From assembly GCF_009834125.1 (NCBI RefSeq), contig NZ_CP047146.1, positions 6,379,501-6,443,500 on the forward strand: a DNA stretch of 64,000 nucleotides. Direction: 5' to 3'. This DNA comes from Streptomyces sp. GS7 (GTDB lineage Bacteria > Actinomycetota > Actinomycetes > Streptomycetales > Streptomycetaceae). Made by a program: the position numbers and the translations under genes. The notes below the pieces were generated by a model, which made no database searches, was not told the DNA's origin, and worked only from the letters and a program-made list of their open reading frames with translations. Positions 1 to 7,637 of the stretch are shown in pieces (the stretch's first letter is position 1; each line of letters opens with the position of its first letter).

Positions 1-43
1 GGTTCATGGCCACCCTGTCGCGCTTCCGATAATCTGCCAATCG

Positions 44-811
44 ATGAAGAATATCCGCCATGAGTCAGTGGCACCGACCAGCGCCCGCTGGCTGGCTCCG
101 GGCACAGGGATCGACGCCCACCGGCACGACGACCACCAGCTCGTTTACGCGGGCCGGGGCGTGCTCGCCGTCACGACCGGCGCCGGCTCCTGGACGGCCC
201 CGGCCACCCGGGCGATCTGGGTGCCGGCCGGCACCGTGCACTCCCACCGGGCGCACGGCGAGCTGGAACTGCACCTGGTCGGCCTCCCTGCGGACACCAA
301 CCCGATCGACCTCGACCAGCCCACCGTGCTGAGTGTCAGTCCGCTGCTGAGGGAACTGATCCTCACCTGCACCCGCGACCCGGCGGACGACAGCCCGGAA
401 CGTCGGCGCCTGCGTGCCGTCCTGTGCGACCAGCTGCGAGTCTCACCCCAGCAGCCTCTGCACGTCCCGGCGCCGGCCGCACCGCAACTCAGGACGCTGT
501 GCGAGATCCTGCACGCCGACCCGGCCGACAACCGCACCCTGGCCGCCCTGGGCAGACAGGTCGGCGCCAGCGACCGCACACTGTCACGGCTGTTCAAGGC
601 CGACCTCGGCATGACGTTCCCGCAGTGGCGCACTCAACTGCGGCTCTCCCACGCCCTGGTGCTGCTCGCCGAGGACACGCCGGTGACGGTGGTGGCGCAC
701 CGGTGTGGCTGGTCCTCAGCCAGCGCGTTCATCGACGTCTTCCGCCGCGCCTTCGGCCACACACCGGGCCGCTCCGCGGACGCGGCGCGGACGATGGGAC
801 GGAACGGGTAG
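44..811 (+). CDS. AraC-family transcriptional regulator with cupin sensor domain
   Basis: Predicted cytoplasmic AraC/XylS-type DNA-binding regulator of 255 residues. About residues 10-90 form a cupin-like sensor region, with AHRHDDHQLVY near residue 25 and WVPAGTVHSHRAHGE near residue 58. About residues 150-250 carry the double helix-turn-helix, including DRTLSRLFKADLGMTF and the usual closing block near FRRAFGHTPG. Length and domain order are those of the short cupin-AraC regulators. The ATG at 44 keeps the whole cupin domain; a second ATG 16 bases on is in another frame. Neighbours to the right are only mobile-element debris and the gene to the left is outside the window, so no target or ligand can be proposed. 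Confidence 0.9.
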   Translation: MKNIRHESVAPTSARWLAPGTGIDAHRHDDHQLVYAGRGVLAVTTGAGSWTAPATRAIWVPAGTVHSHRAHGELELHLVGLPADTNPIDLDQPTVLSVSPLLRELILTCTRDPADDSPERRRLRAVLCDQLRVSPQQPLHVPAPAAPQLRTLCEILHADPADNRTLAALGRQVGASDRTLSRLFKADLGMTFPQWRTQLRLSHALVLLAEDTPVTVVAHRCGWSSASAFIDVFRRAFGHTPGRSADAARTMGRNG

Positions 812-1071
812 AGGCCGGCCGTCAGCCGGCGGGGGCGAGTGCCGCGTCGCGCTCCTGGCTGTTGGTGTGGAGCACTGCGGCCGTTGCGGAGTGCTACCGA
901 TCGGCGCCTCCATACGGCTCGGAGCGGCCGGCCCGGCCCCGTCGTGGTTGGCCTGCCGGAGAACGTCTGCACACGCTCGGCTGGTACGGCCCGCATCGTG
1001 GCGCCGATCCCTGGCTCCCAAGGGCTCTCGTCACAGTCCGGCCGGCAAGACCACGCAAGCGGTGCCCGTGC

Positions 1072-1700
1072 CGCGACGTCCTCGACGCGCTCCTCTACGT
1101 CAACCGCACGGAAATCCCATCGAAATGCCTCCCGCGCGACTTCCCCAACCATGGCAACGTGTACGCCTACTACGCGGCCTGGCGCGACGGGGGAACTTTC
1201 GCCCAGCTCAACTACGACCCGCCGGCCTGGCACGCGTGGAGGAGGGGCGCAAGCCCGAACCGACAGAGTCCGTGATCGACACCCAGAGTGTGAAGACCTC
1301 CACGAACGTGCCCCTGACCCGCCAGGGAACTGATGCGGGCAAGAAGATCGTACGCCGGAAGCGGGGCATCCTCACCGACGCGATCGGGCTGATCCTCGCC
1401 GTGACCGTCACCGCCGCGAGCCTGTCGGAAAACGCCGTGGGAATACCACTCCTCGACCAGGCCAAAAAGACCCACCCGACCATCTCCAACCAAGAGTTGG
1501 GGCGACACCGGCTTCAAGAGCGCCGTCGTCGAGCATGGGCGAAGCGTGGAATCGATGTCGAGGTCGTCAACAGAAGCCCTGAAACCCGTGGCTTTCATGT
1601 CCTCAAAAGGCGCTGGATCGTGGGACGGAGCACCGGATGGATCACGTTGCGTCGCCGCCTCGCCCGCGACTACGAGACCCTGCCCGCCAGCTCCGATGCA
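1072..1700 (+). pseudogene. IS5-family transposase remnant, truncated and frameshifted
   Basis: Fragments of one IS5-type DDE transposase lie end to end in different frames. The first part, DVLDALLYVNRTEIP to about position 1215, is followed after a frame change by SVIDTQSVKTSTNVPLT and GILTDAIGLILAVTVTAASL. After another break come DVEVVNRSPETRGFHVLKRR and RRLARDYETLPASS. These match the second half of an IS5 transposase, including the D of IDTQSVK. The normal N-terminus is missing and VERSFGW has become VGRSTGW, which loses the catalytic glutamate. The fragment ends exactly where the recombinase remnant begins, so the IS (or a deletion around it) probably removed the 5' part of that recombinase. 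No inverted repeats were found. Confidence 0.75.
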
Positions 1701-2358
1701 GGCCCAGTGGTCCCACGGCGACGCCTCCTACCGCTGCCGCTTCCCCGAGGAATACGCACTCGCCAACCGCATCCACCACCCCCGCAACGTCTACCTCCGA
1801 GAGAAGTGGATCACCTCGACACTCGACGACTGGCTCACCACCGTGTTCCAACCCCACCGCCTCGACGACACCCTCGACCACATGGCCGCCGCAGCCACCC
1901 CCGAGAGCTGCCCGACCGCACAGACCACCTCAGCCGAAGCCGCCCGCGCACTGATCGCCGACTGCGACACGAAGCTCGCCACCCACCGCGCCGCCCTCGA
2001 AGCCGGCCCCGACCCCATCGTGATCACCCAGTGGATCGCCGAGACCCAGGCCACACGCGCCCGCGCCGAAGCCGACCTGCGCACCGCCACCCGCGGCACC
2101 CACCCCCGCCGCATGACCCGAGACGAGATCGCCCACCTCGTCCGCTCCATCAGCGAGCTCGTCGCCGTCATCCGCCAAGCCGACCCCGAAGACAGAGCCG
2201 AGTTCTACCGCCAACTCGGACTCCAGCTCACCTACACCCCCGGCAACCAGACCATCCACGCCGAGATCGCCCCCACCCCGCACACCCCCAACAACGACAA
2301 ATCCCCACGGCTTCAGAGAAGCCGTGGGGATTTGGTTTGTGTCCGAGGGGAGACTTGA
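1696..2358 (+). pseudogene. Serine recombinase, C-terminal remnant
   Basis: About 220 codons matching the C-terminal third of a large serine recombinase. YRCRFPEEYALANRIHHP aligns with YRCRYPSEYAKSESLNHP of the intact recombinase ending at 48470. The helical tail (AALEAGPDPIVITQWIAE against AALDAGADPTLVAGWITE) and the RDEIAHLV segment follow in the same order. The catalytic resolvase domain and most of the recombinase domain are gone, replaced by the IS5 remnant. The stop codon lies inside a 23-bp copy of the tRNA-Leu 3' end, as the intact recombinase also ends inside the tRNA. It therefore marks the tRNA-proximal end of an older element whose left end is outside the window. Confidence 0.75.
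2298..2334. terminator. Perfect 17-bp hairpin beside tRNA-Leu-derived repeat
   Basis: Arms 2298-2314 and 2318-2334 are perfectly complementary around a 3-base loop; the arm core is CCCCACGGCTTC. It lies inside the 3' coding end of the recombinase remnant and 4 bp before the tRNA-Leu-derived repeat at 2339. Read on the minus strand it would sit immediately downstream of the tRNA, so it probably served as that tRNA's terminator while the element was the newest insertion. Confidence 0.7.
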
Positions 2359-2361
2359 ACC
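2339..2361 (-). repeat. Degenerate tRNA-Leu 3' end (old attachment site)
   Basis: A 23-bp segment beginning GTGTCCGAGGGG differs at one base from 48434-48456, the 3' end (acceptor and T-arm) of the intact tRNA-Leu, and has the same orientation. No D-arm or anticodon arm follows, so this is not a tRNA gene but an element/tRNA junction. It forms the left border of the middle accessory segment. Confidence 0.75.
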
Positions 2362-2427
2362 ATACATACACACCGGTGATGCGGGGCGAATTGCGACTGC
2401 CGTAGCACCGGTTCAAGTCCTGGGGAC

Positions 2428-2580
2428 GTCTTCCACACGGACAGAGGCACGCAACAGGTTTCGGCCGCCTTCGCCAAGGTCCACCGCTGGCACGGCATCC
2501 GCCGCGGCAGCACGGGCCGTGTCGGCTCGAGCTGCGACAACGCATCCGCTGAATCGTTCTCCCAACGCCTCAAACGCTAG
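2428..2580 (+). pseudogene. IS3-family transposase (orfB) C-terminal fragment
   Basis: A 50-codon open frame reads FHTDRGTQQVSAAFAK, then GRVGSSCDNASAESF and QRLKR before the stop. This is the last catalytic part of the IS3-family integrase core, normally FHSDRGSQYTS and S..DNA.AESFF. The catalytic D and E are still visible but the N-terminal half is absent and there is no start codon. It is debris just inside the left border of the middle element. Confidence 0.75.
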
Positions 2581-2783
2581 CGCCCCACAGACACCGCTCG
2601 TCCTCGAAGGCATAGACCCGGCCACCGGCGCCGCCGCTCTGGACTCAGCTACCTCATCCCGGGCGAGGCCTACCACTCCCTTCGCATGAAACCCGGCTAC
2701 GCGGCTCTGTCGGTGGCGCTGGAGCTGCGGACGGTGTTCGCGCCGCGATTGATGCCGATGGCGGGGAGCGTGTTGCGGGCGCG

Positions 2784-3179
2784 ATGAAGAACTACGACCG
2801 GACGAACGTGAAGGTCGAGACCGGGGAGTATGAGTGGAACGCGATCGAGCACGAGGGAATCATCACGGCGATTGCCGCGGCGCGAACCATCGGCGGTGAG
2901 GCGTCGCTGCATACGCCGCGCGACTCCCGGGACCAGGCCGCCCTGGAAGACCCGTGGCGTGCTCCGGCCCCCTTCGTCAACCATCCGGTCATCGGGGTGC
3001 CGCAGGCGTATGTGGAGGGCGGGGTAGAGCATCGGGATCTCGGGGCCGGTGGTTGCCGGGCGGGGAGGCAACGTAGGAGGCCGGTGACCGAACTGATCGG
3101 ACGCGGTGGGCGTGAAGGCTCTCTAACTTATAAGGACTTCACCCTTCTTAGACACCTTGTAGTAGTCAGTGACCGATAA
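2784..3179 (+). CDS. Hypothetical protein, possibly a gene remnant
   Basis: An open frame of 131 codons starting MKNYDRTNVKVETGEYEW. Third positions are G/C rich over roughly the first 90 codons, which suggests genuine coding, but the last 20 codons run into the convergent lipoprotein gene and look unlike protein. No domain, signal peptide or motif is recognised. The preceding 200 bases (2581-2783) hold only a short open stretch in another frame and no recognisable gene. It may be the 5' part of a decayed gene rather than a working one. Confidence 0.3.
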   Translation: MKNYDRTNVKVETGEYEWNAIEHEGIITAIAAARTIGGEASLHTPRDSRDQAALEDPWRAPAPFVNHPVIGVPQAYVEGGVEHRDLGAGGCRAGRQRRRPVTELIGRGGREGSLTYKDFTLLRHLVVVSDR

Positions 3180-3908
3180 TTCCATTTTGAACACCATTCC
3201 GTACTGCTTGCGTATGTCAGCCACCGTCTTCTGCGCCGGTTCGCGCAGGCACCGAGTGGCTGGCGGATCGCTCTTCATGCACGGGCTCAGCTCTTGCACC
3301 AGCCGCCTCTTGCTGCTGCGTACGGTGTCCCATGACAAGGTCTGCGAGGGGTTGAACACCTGGGCCGGTTCCTGCGTGTCCGGGCCCGTCGGGTTCGGGC
3401 CGTGGCCGCGGTAGTAGCCGACGAGGCGCCTGCGATGGGTGTCGTGGTTGAACGGGATGGTGTCGCCGGGAGCGCCGTCGGAGGAGTAGTGGTCACCGGC
3501 GGTGAAGATGCCGTCCAGGACGTCTCCGATGCGGTGGGGGTCGGCGCCGTAGTAGGCGGTGAGGCGCAGGGCGCAGCGGATCTTGTACTGGTCTTTTCCG
3601 TCCTGGAAGAACCACTGTTTGGCTTCTCCGCCTGAGCAGATGTCGTCCACGGTGATCAGGGCCAGGGTGAGGGGGGTTTTCTTGTCGTAGGCGTCTGCGA
3701 TGGATCGCAGTTGTTTCTCTGCCTTGTGCCGGGATTCTTCGGCCTGTTTGCTTCCTGCGAGTCTGCGTACCTCTTTGGGGCTGGTGGCGCGGGTTTGGGA
3801 GGAGCAGGCGGTGAGGGCGAAGATGAGGAGGACGGAGAGGAGCCCTAAGAGGCGTTTGGCGGCGGCGCGTATGGCGGTTGCGGCGTCCTGCGCCTGGTTT
3901 ACGGTCAT
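3123..3908 (-). CDS. Putative lipoprotein, function unknown
   Basis: A secreted lipoprotein of about 261 residues from the ATG at 3908. The N-terminus has basic residues (AAAKR), a hydrophobic stretch LLGLLSVLLIFAL and the lipobox LTAC, so Cys is the expected lipidation site near residue 35 and the protein should sit on the outer face of the membrane. The mature part has a short charged helix (KQAEESRHKAEKQLRSIADA) and a domain with four further cysteines in two regions (DDICSGG, KIRCAL, LSPCMKS, TRCLRE), probably disulphide-bonded. No family is recognised. An upstream in-frame start at 3959 exists but places charged residues before the signal peptide. The next gene on this strand is the broken SGNH gene. 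Confidence 0.7.
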   Translation of the reverse strand: MTVNQAQDAATAIRAAAKRLLGLLSVLLIFALTACSSQTRATSPKEVRRLAGSKQAEESRHKAEKQLRSIADAYDKKTPLTLALITVDDICSGGEAKQWFFQDGKDQYKIRCALRLTAYYGADPHRIGDVLDGIFTAGDHYSSDGAPGDTIPFNHDTHRRRLVGYYRGHGPNPTGPDTQEPAQVFNPSQTLSWDTVRSSKRRLVQELSPCMKSDPPATRCLREPAQKTVADIRKQYGMVFKMELSVTDYYKVSKKGEVLIS

Positions 3909-5328
3909 GCGGCCATTGTGGCGATGCGGCCCGCGGCGTCTATCCGTACGGGTACTCATATTGGGTGCGTGGGCAGCCCGTTTGAGGTGCCCCCGCCGAT
4001 TGGTGGGTTGGTGTGGCTACAGGCCCATGCCTGCCATGGTGCGTTCCAGGGAGTTCGCGTAGAGGCGGGCTCCTCCGATCTTGGGGTGGAACGACTGGGC
4101 GGAGAGGCCGTACTTGTTGATGAGCGGCCAGTCCTTGATCGGATCGTCGGATGCGGTGAGGGTCTTCACTATGCCGTGGACCTGTTCGGGGTCACCGCAT
4201 ACCGCCTGGCCCTCGAAGTCGTTCTTGGGGTTGGAGAACCAGACGGGTACGCCCTGCTTCTTGGCGTCGTCGGCTGCGCCTTGCATGGCGGTGGCGAGGG
4301 TGTCGGCTGTGCTGTTGAGCCATGCGGTGGAGTCTTCGGTCAGGCCGATGACGGGCAGGCCGATGATGCTGATGTTGAGGCAGGAGCCCTTGTCGGAGAT
4401 CAGGGGCGGGTAGCCCATGAGGGCGATCTTCGCGTTCGGGGCGAGCGCGTGGATCTGGTAGAGGGTCTGGGTGATGTCGGGTCGGACGATTTCGTTGATG
4501 ATGCCGGGGGCGGCGTTCTCCAGTGGCTGTCCGAGGAACTTCTGGTCCCGGCCGTGGACGTCGTCGTCCGGCTTGTCGAACGTCTTGTCCTTGCAGTTGC
4601 CGCCTCCGAAGGAGATCAGGCACTTCTGGATGATGTCGGAGAAGCGGGCGTCGTTGCCGCCGATGGAGATGGTGACCAGGGTGGTGTTTTCGTCGAGGTA
4701 GCCCTGGTCGATCTGCGGGAGTTCACCACCGCTGTCCTGGACCTTGCTCAGGACGTTGTAGGTGCGGGCTCCGGAGCAGGCGATGAGGTGGTAGTCCATG
4801 TCGAAGTCCGAGTTGTCGTCGAGGTATCCGATCGACTGGGACTCGCCGGGAAGTTTGGCCTGCCGTGACCAGGCGTAGTGGGAGCGGTGGCAGGCGTCGC
4901 GGGTCTTTTCGTTGTTGACTTTGCGGTAGTTGGTTTCAGGGTAATAGTCGCGGTTTCCTTCGGAGGCGCCTTCGCCGGAGGAGTAGGAGTCGCCCATGGC
5001 GACGATCATGTTCTTCGGCTTACCGGAAAGGGGCTGGAAGGCGACGGCCCCCAGGCGATGTCTTCGTCTGCGGTGCCGTCTTTGGTGTTGTTGGACAGCT
5101 CGACCTTGGGCGTTCCGTTGAAGTGGAAGACACCGAGGCTGACCCATCGGCCTGCGCGCTGCTCGACGACGCGTTCTGGGCTGTGACTGTCGGTATTGAG
5201 GACCCTGTATTTCGCCTGGCGGGTCTGTGCGCCGGTGCCGGGGAGGTGGACCAGGACGCGGGCCCATCCGAGGGTTTCGGGGTCGGTCCAGGTGCCGTTG
5301 ATGGTCATGGGGCCGTCTACGCCGCCTA

Positions 5329-6499
5329 GTGTCTCGTGATCCTGTTTGCGTCAGTTCACGTTGTTGTTGACGAGTTTCCTCACGCTGGTCTGGACGAGCC
5401 GGACCTTCGCGAGAACCTCGTCGGCGGTCGTGGTCCAGGTGAAGGGTTTTGCCTCCTGGTTCCAGGAGTTGATGTAGTCGCGGATCTGCTTGACCAGGAC
5501 GTTGACGCTGGAGAACGTCCCGCGACGGATCGACTGCCGGGTCAGGATGCCGAACCAGATCTCGATCTGGTTCAACCAGGAGGAGCCGGCGGGAGTGAAG
5601 TGGAAGTGGATCTGCGGGTTCTTCGACAGCCACGCGTTCACCTCCGGCGTGGTGTGCGTGGACAGGTTGTCCAAGACGACGTGGATCTCCTTGCCCGCGT
5701 GTGGTTTTACGGCCCTCTTCAAGAAGGCGAGGAAGGTCGCGCCGTCCCGGTTCGGCTTGCACTCGCCGAGCACCTCGCCGGTGCCGACATCGAGGGCCGC
5801 GAACAGGTTCGTCGTGCCATTCCGCACATAGTCGTGGGTGCGTTTCTCGGTGGCCGCGAACGCCACGGGCAGCACCGGCTGGGTCCGATCCAGCGCCTGC
5901 ACCTGCGTCTTCTCGTCGATCGACAGCACCACCGCGCCGCCGGGCGGGTCGAGGTAGAGACCGATCACGTCGGCGACCTTCTGCGCGAACGCCGGGTCCT
6001 TCGAAATCTTGAAGGTGCCCGACCGGTGCGGCTTGAGATGCTCCTCCCTCCAGATCCTGGCGATGTAGTGCCAGGACACGGTGACGCCCTCAGCGCGCTT
6101 CAGGTACTTCGCCAACTCGCGTGTGGACCAGTGCGAAAGACCGGTGCCGTCCGGCGGCGTCATGCGCGTCAGCGCAATCACCCGGGCCCGAACCCGCGCC
6201 GGCACTTGTTCCCGGGCCCCGCCGGGCCGGTCGCCTTCCAGCCCGGCCAGGCCGTGCTCGGCATAACGGCGCTTCCAGCGGTCCACCGTCGGCAGCGACA
6301 CTCCAAGCAGCTCAGCGATGTCCTTGCGTCGTCGCCCCTCACCCGACCACAGCACGATCCGGCCGCGCGTGGCTATATCCGCAGGCACGTCCCGACTGCT
6401 CACCAACTCCCGCAGCTCGGCGGCCTGTTCCATAGAGAGCTCCATGCCAAGAGAACGAGACACACAAGATTAAGTAACGCTGACAGGATCACGAGACAC
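5329..6499 (-). mobile_element. Complete IS630-family insertion sequence
   Basis: A 1171-bp element bounded by perfect 17-bp terminal inverted repeats, GTGTCTCGTGATCCTGT at 5329-5345 and its complement at 6483-6499. It is flanked by a TA duplication at 5327-5328 and 6500-6501, the target preference of the IS630/Tc1 group. One transposase gene fills it. It interrupts the golvesin/SGNH gene. Perfect ends and an intact gene suggest a recent insertion that may still be active. Confidence 0.95.
5351..6463 (-). CDS. IS630-family transposase
   Basis: A DDE transposase of 370 residues that cuts and pastes the surrounding element. The first 130 residues contain two helix-turn-helix segments for end binding (RRKDIAELLGVSLPTVDRWK, then TRELAKYLKRAEGVTVSWHY). 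The catalytic triad of the IS630/Tc1 superfamily is visible as LSIDEKTQVQA (D), HVVLDNLSTHTTP (D) and SSWLNQIEIWFG (E). Length and motif order are normal for the family and no frameshift is seen. The GTG at 6463 is 36 bases inside the right terminal repeat; an ATG six codons later is an alternative. Confidence 0.95.
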   Translation of the reverse strand: MSRSLGMELSMEQAAELRELVSSRDVPADIATRGRIVLWSGEGRRRKDIAELLGVSLPTVDRWKRRYAEHGLAGLEGDRPGGAREQVPARVRARVIALTRMTPPDGTGLSHWSTRELAKYLKRAEGVTVSWHYIARIWREEHLKPHRSGTFKISKDPAFAQKVADVIGLYLDPPGGAVVLSIDEKTQVQALDRTQPVLPVAFAATEKRTHDYVRNGTTNLFAALDVGTGEVLGECKPNRDGATFLAFLKRAVKPHAGKEIHVVLDNLSTHTTPEVNAWLSKNPQIHFHFTPAGSSWLNQIEIWFGILTRQSIRRGTFSSVNVLVKQIRDYINSWNQEAKPFTWTTTADEVLAKVRLVQTSVRKLVNNNVN

Positions 6500-7045
6500 T
6501 AGGTGGTTGGCGTTGCGAGTGCGGGCGTACCAGAAGTGGCCGCCGTAGCCGCCGCCGATCTGATAGAGGTCTTCTTTTGCTTCGTAGTTGTTGTCGCTGT
6601 CGGGGTAGAAGGTGAACTGGAAGCTGCCTGATGAGGCGATCTGTCCGCAGTCACTCCACGTTTTGGTGGTGTCGGGGACGGAGGCGACCACATGGGAGCC
6701 TGATGGGGCGCCGGCGCAGATGGGCTGTCCGTACTGGAGGCGGTAGCCGCGGCCGGGCTCGGTGATGAGCTTCTCGTACTTGATGTGCTCGTTTCCGCAG
6801 GGACTGGGCATGACGTGCGGTTCTCCGGATCCATGGTCACCGTTGAGGGCGCGTACGGCTTCGCGTAGAAACTGACAGCAGATGCATGTCGTGGGGAAGG
6901 GCACCGCAACAGCAGTGCCGAGGGCCACCGCCTGCGGCGTGTGAGCGGCGTTCCTCCTGGTGACCTCCGAGCGTTTGCCCGGGGGCGCGTCGCGGGGCCA
7001 GTCGTGCCTCATGAGGCGGAAGCTCGTACGGCATTCCTGTGTGCG

Positions 7046-7627
7046 TCATTCCGCAGTGGCGGTCAGCCAGCGTTCGATGGCAGCTTTGGTCAACTCCGTG
7101 GTGTCAGGCCATCGGGACATCTGCACAGCGAGCTGCCGGAAGAACTGGACATGATGAGGCTCGCGCACGAGCACGAACTCGGTGGATTTTTCGCCTTGTT
7201 GTGCTCGTACAATCGTGTTTCCGTCGAGAGACAGCATGACAAACGCCGGAAGGCCGGACCCGTTTCCGAGGACTCCGGTGGCCGCACCGGTGCCCGCGAT
7301 GTCCCACTGATCCGACAGTGAAATCCTCGCCCACCGCCAGACGCGCGGTTCGTCGGGTTCTGCACAATTCACCGCAAGGAGGAATTCAGGATCCCCTGAT
7401 GGGAAGAGCCCACCCTCCCTCGACAGGCGGTACCATCCGGAATTCACCTTTTCCAAAAACTGCGGATCGTCCGACATCAAATATTCGACATCGGCCACTC
7501 CCTCGGCAGGGCAGCTGTTGGCGAAGCCGGCGAGAGCCGGAGGGATGAGGCGAGCCGTCGAGTCAATCATGCCCAGGTACTTGAGCCCCGCCTCGGCGAG
7601 CGAATCGGCCAGTCTGGATTCATCCAT
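7046..7627 (-). CDS. Probable immunity protein of the RHS toxin
   Basis: A cytoplasmic protein of 193 residues, without signal peptide or membrane segment. It begins 10 bp after the RHS toxin gene on the same strand, with GGTAGGG about 9 bases before its ATG. No family can be named with certainty. The fold hints are a mixed alpha/beta region with a tryptophan pair in RVWRWARISL, an EFVLVREP strand and a helical tail. Position directly 3' of a polymorphic toxin, small size and lack of export signals are the usual marks of a cognate immunity protein. The assignment is therefore by context, not by sequence family. Confidence 0.6.
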   Translation of the reverse strand: MDESRLADSLAEAGLKYLGMIDSTARLIPPALAGFANSCPAEGVADVEYLMSDDPQFLEKVNSGWYRLSREGGLFPSGDPEFLLAVNCAEPDEPRVWRWARISLSDQWDIAGTGAATGVLGNGSGLPAFVMLSLDGNTIVRAQQGEKSTEFVLVREPHHVQFFRQLAVQMSRWPDTTELTKAAIERWLTATAE

Positions 7628-7637
7628 GTTTCATACC

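Larger units (their letters stand above)
4017..7012 (-). pseudogene. Secreted golvesin-like/SGNH hydrolase gene, broken by IS630 and a frameshift
   Basis: Three pieces make one ancestral gene. 7012 to 6502 encodes an N-terminal part with a possible signal region and CGNEHIKYEKLITEPG. After the IS, 5328 to about 5045 encodes a golvesin-C-terminal-like beta domain (GTWTDPETLGWARVLVHLPG, AKYRVLNTDSHSPERVV). From about 5045 to 4017 comes an SGNH/GDSL hydrolase with the nucleophile block MGDSYSSGEGA, the GGND block (TISIGGNDARF) and a late QSFHPK containing the catalytic His. Removing the IS and one TA copy joins NANH and LGGVDG in frame. A second lesion, one base missing from a G run near 5047 (TGGGGGCC), puts the hydrolase in another frame. 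The catalytic domain looks intact but is separated from any signal peptide. Confidence 0.8.

Noticed and set aside
705..2405. A single 566-codon plus-strand frame joining AraC, transposase and recombinase regions
   Set aside because: It mixes coding and non-coding frames of several remnants; only its middle part is transposase, so it is not one gene.
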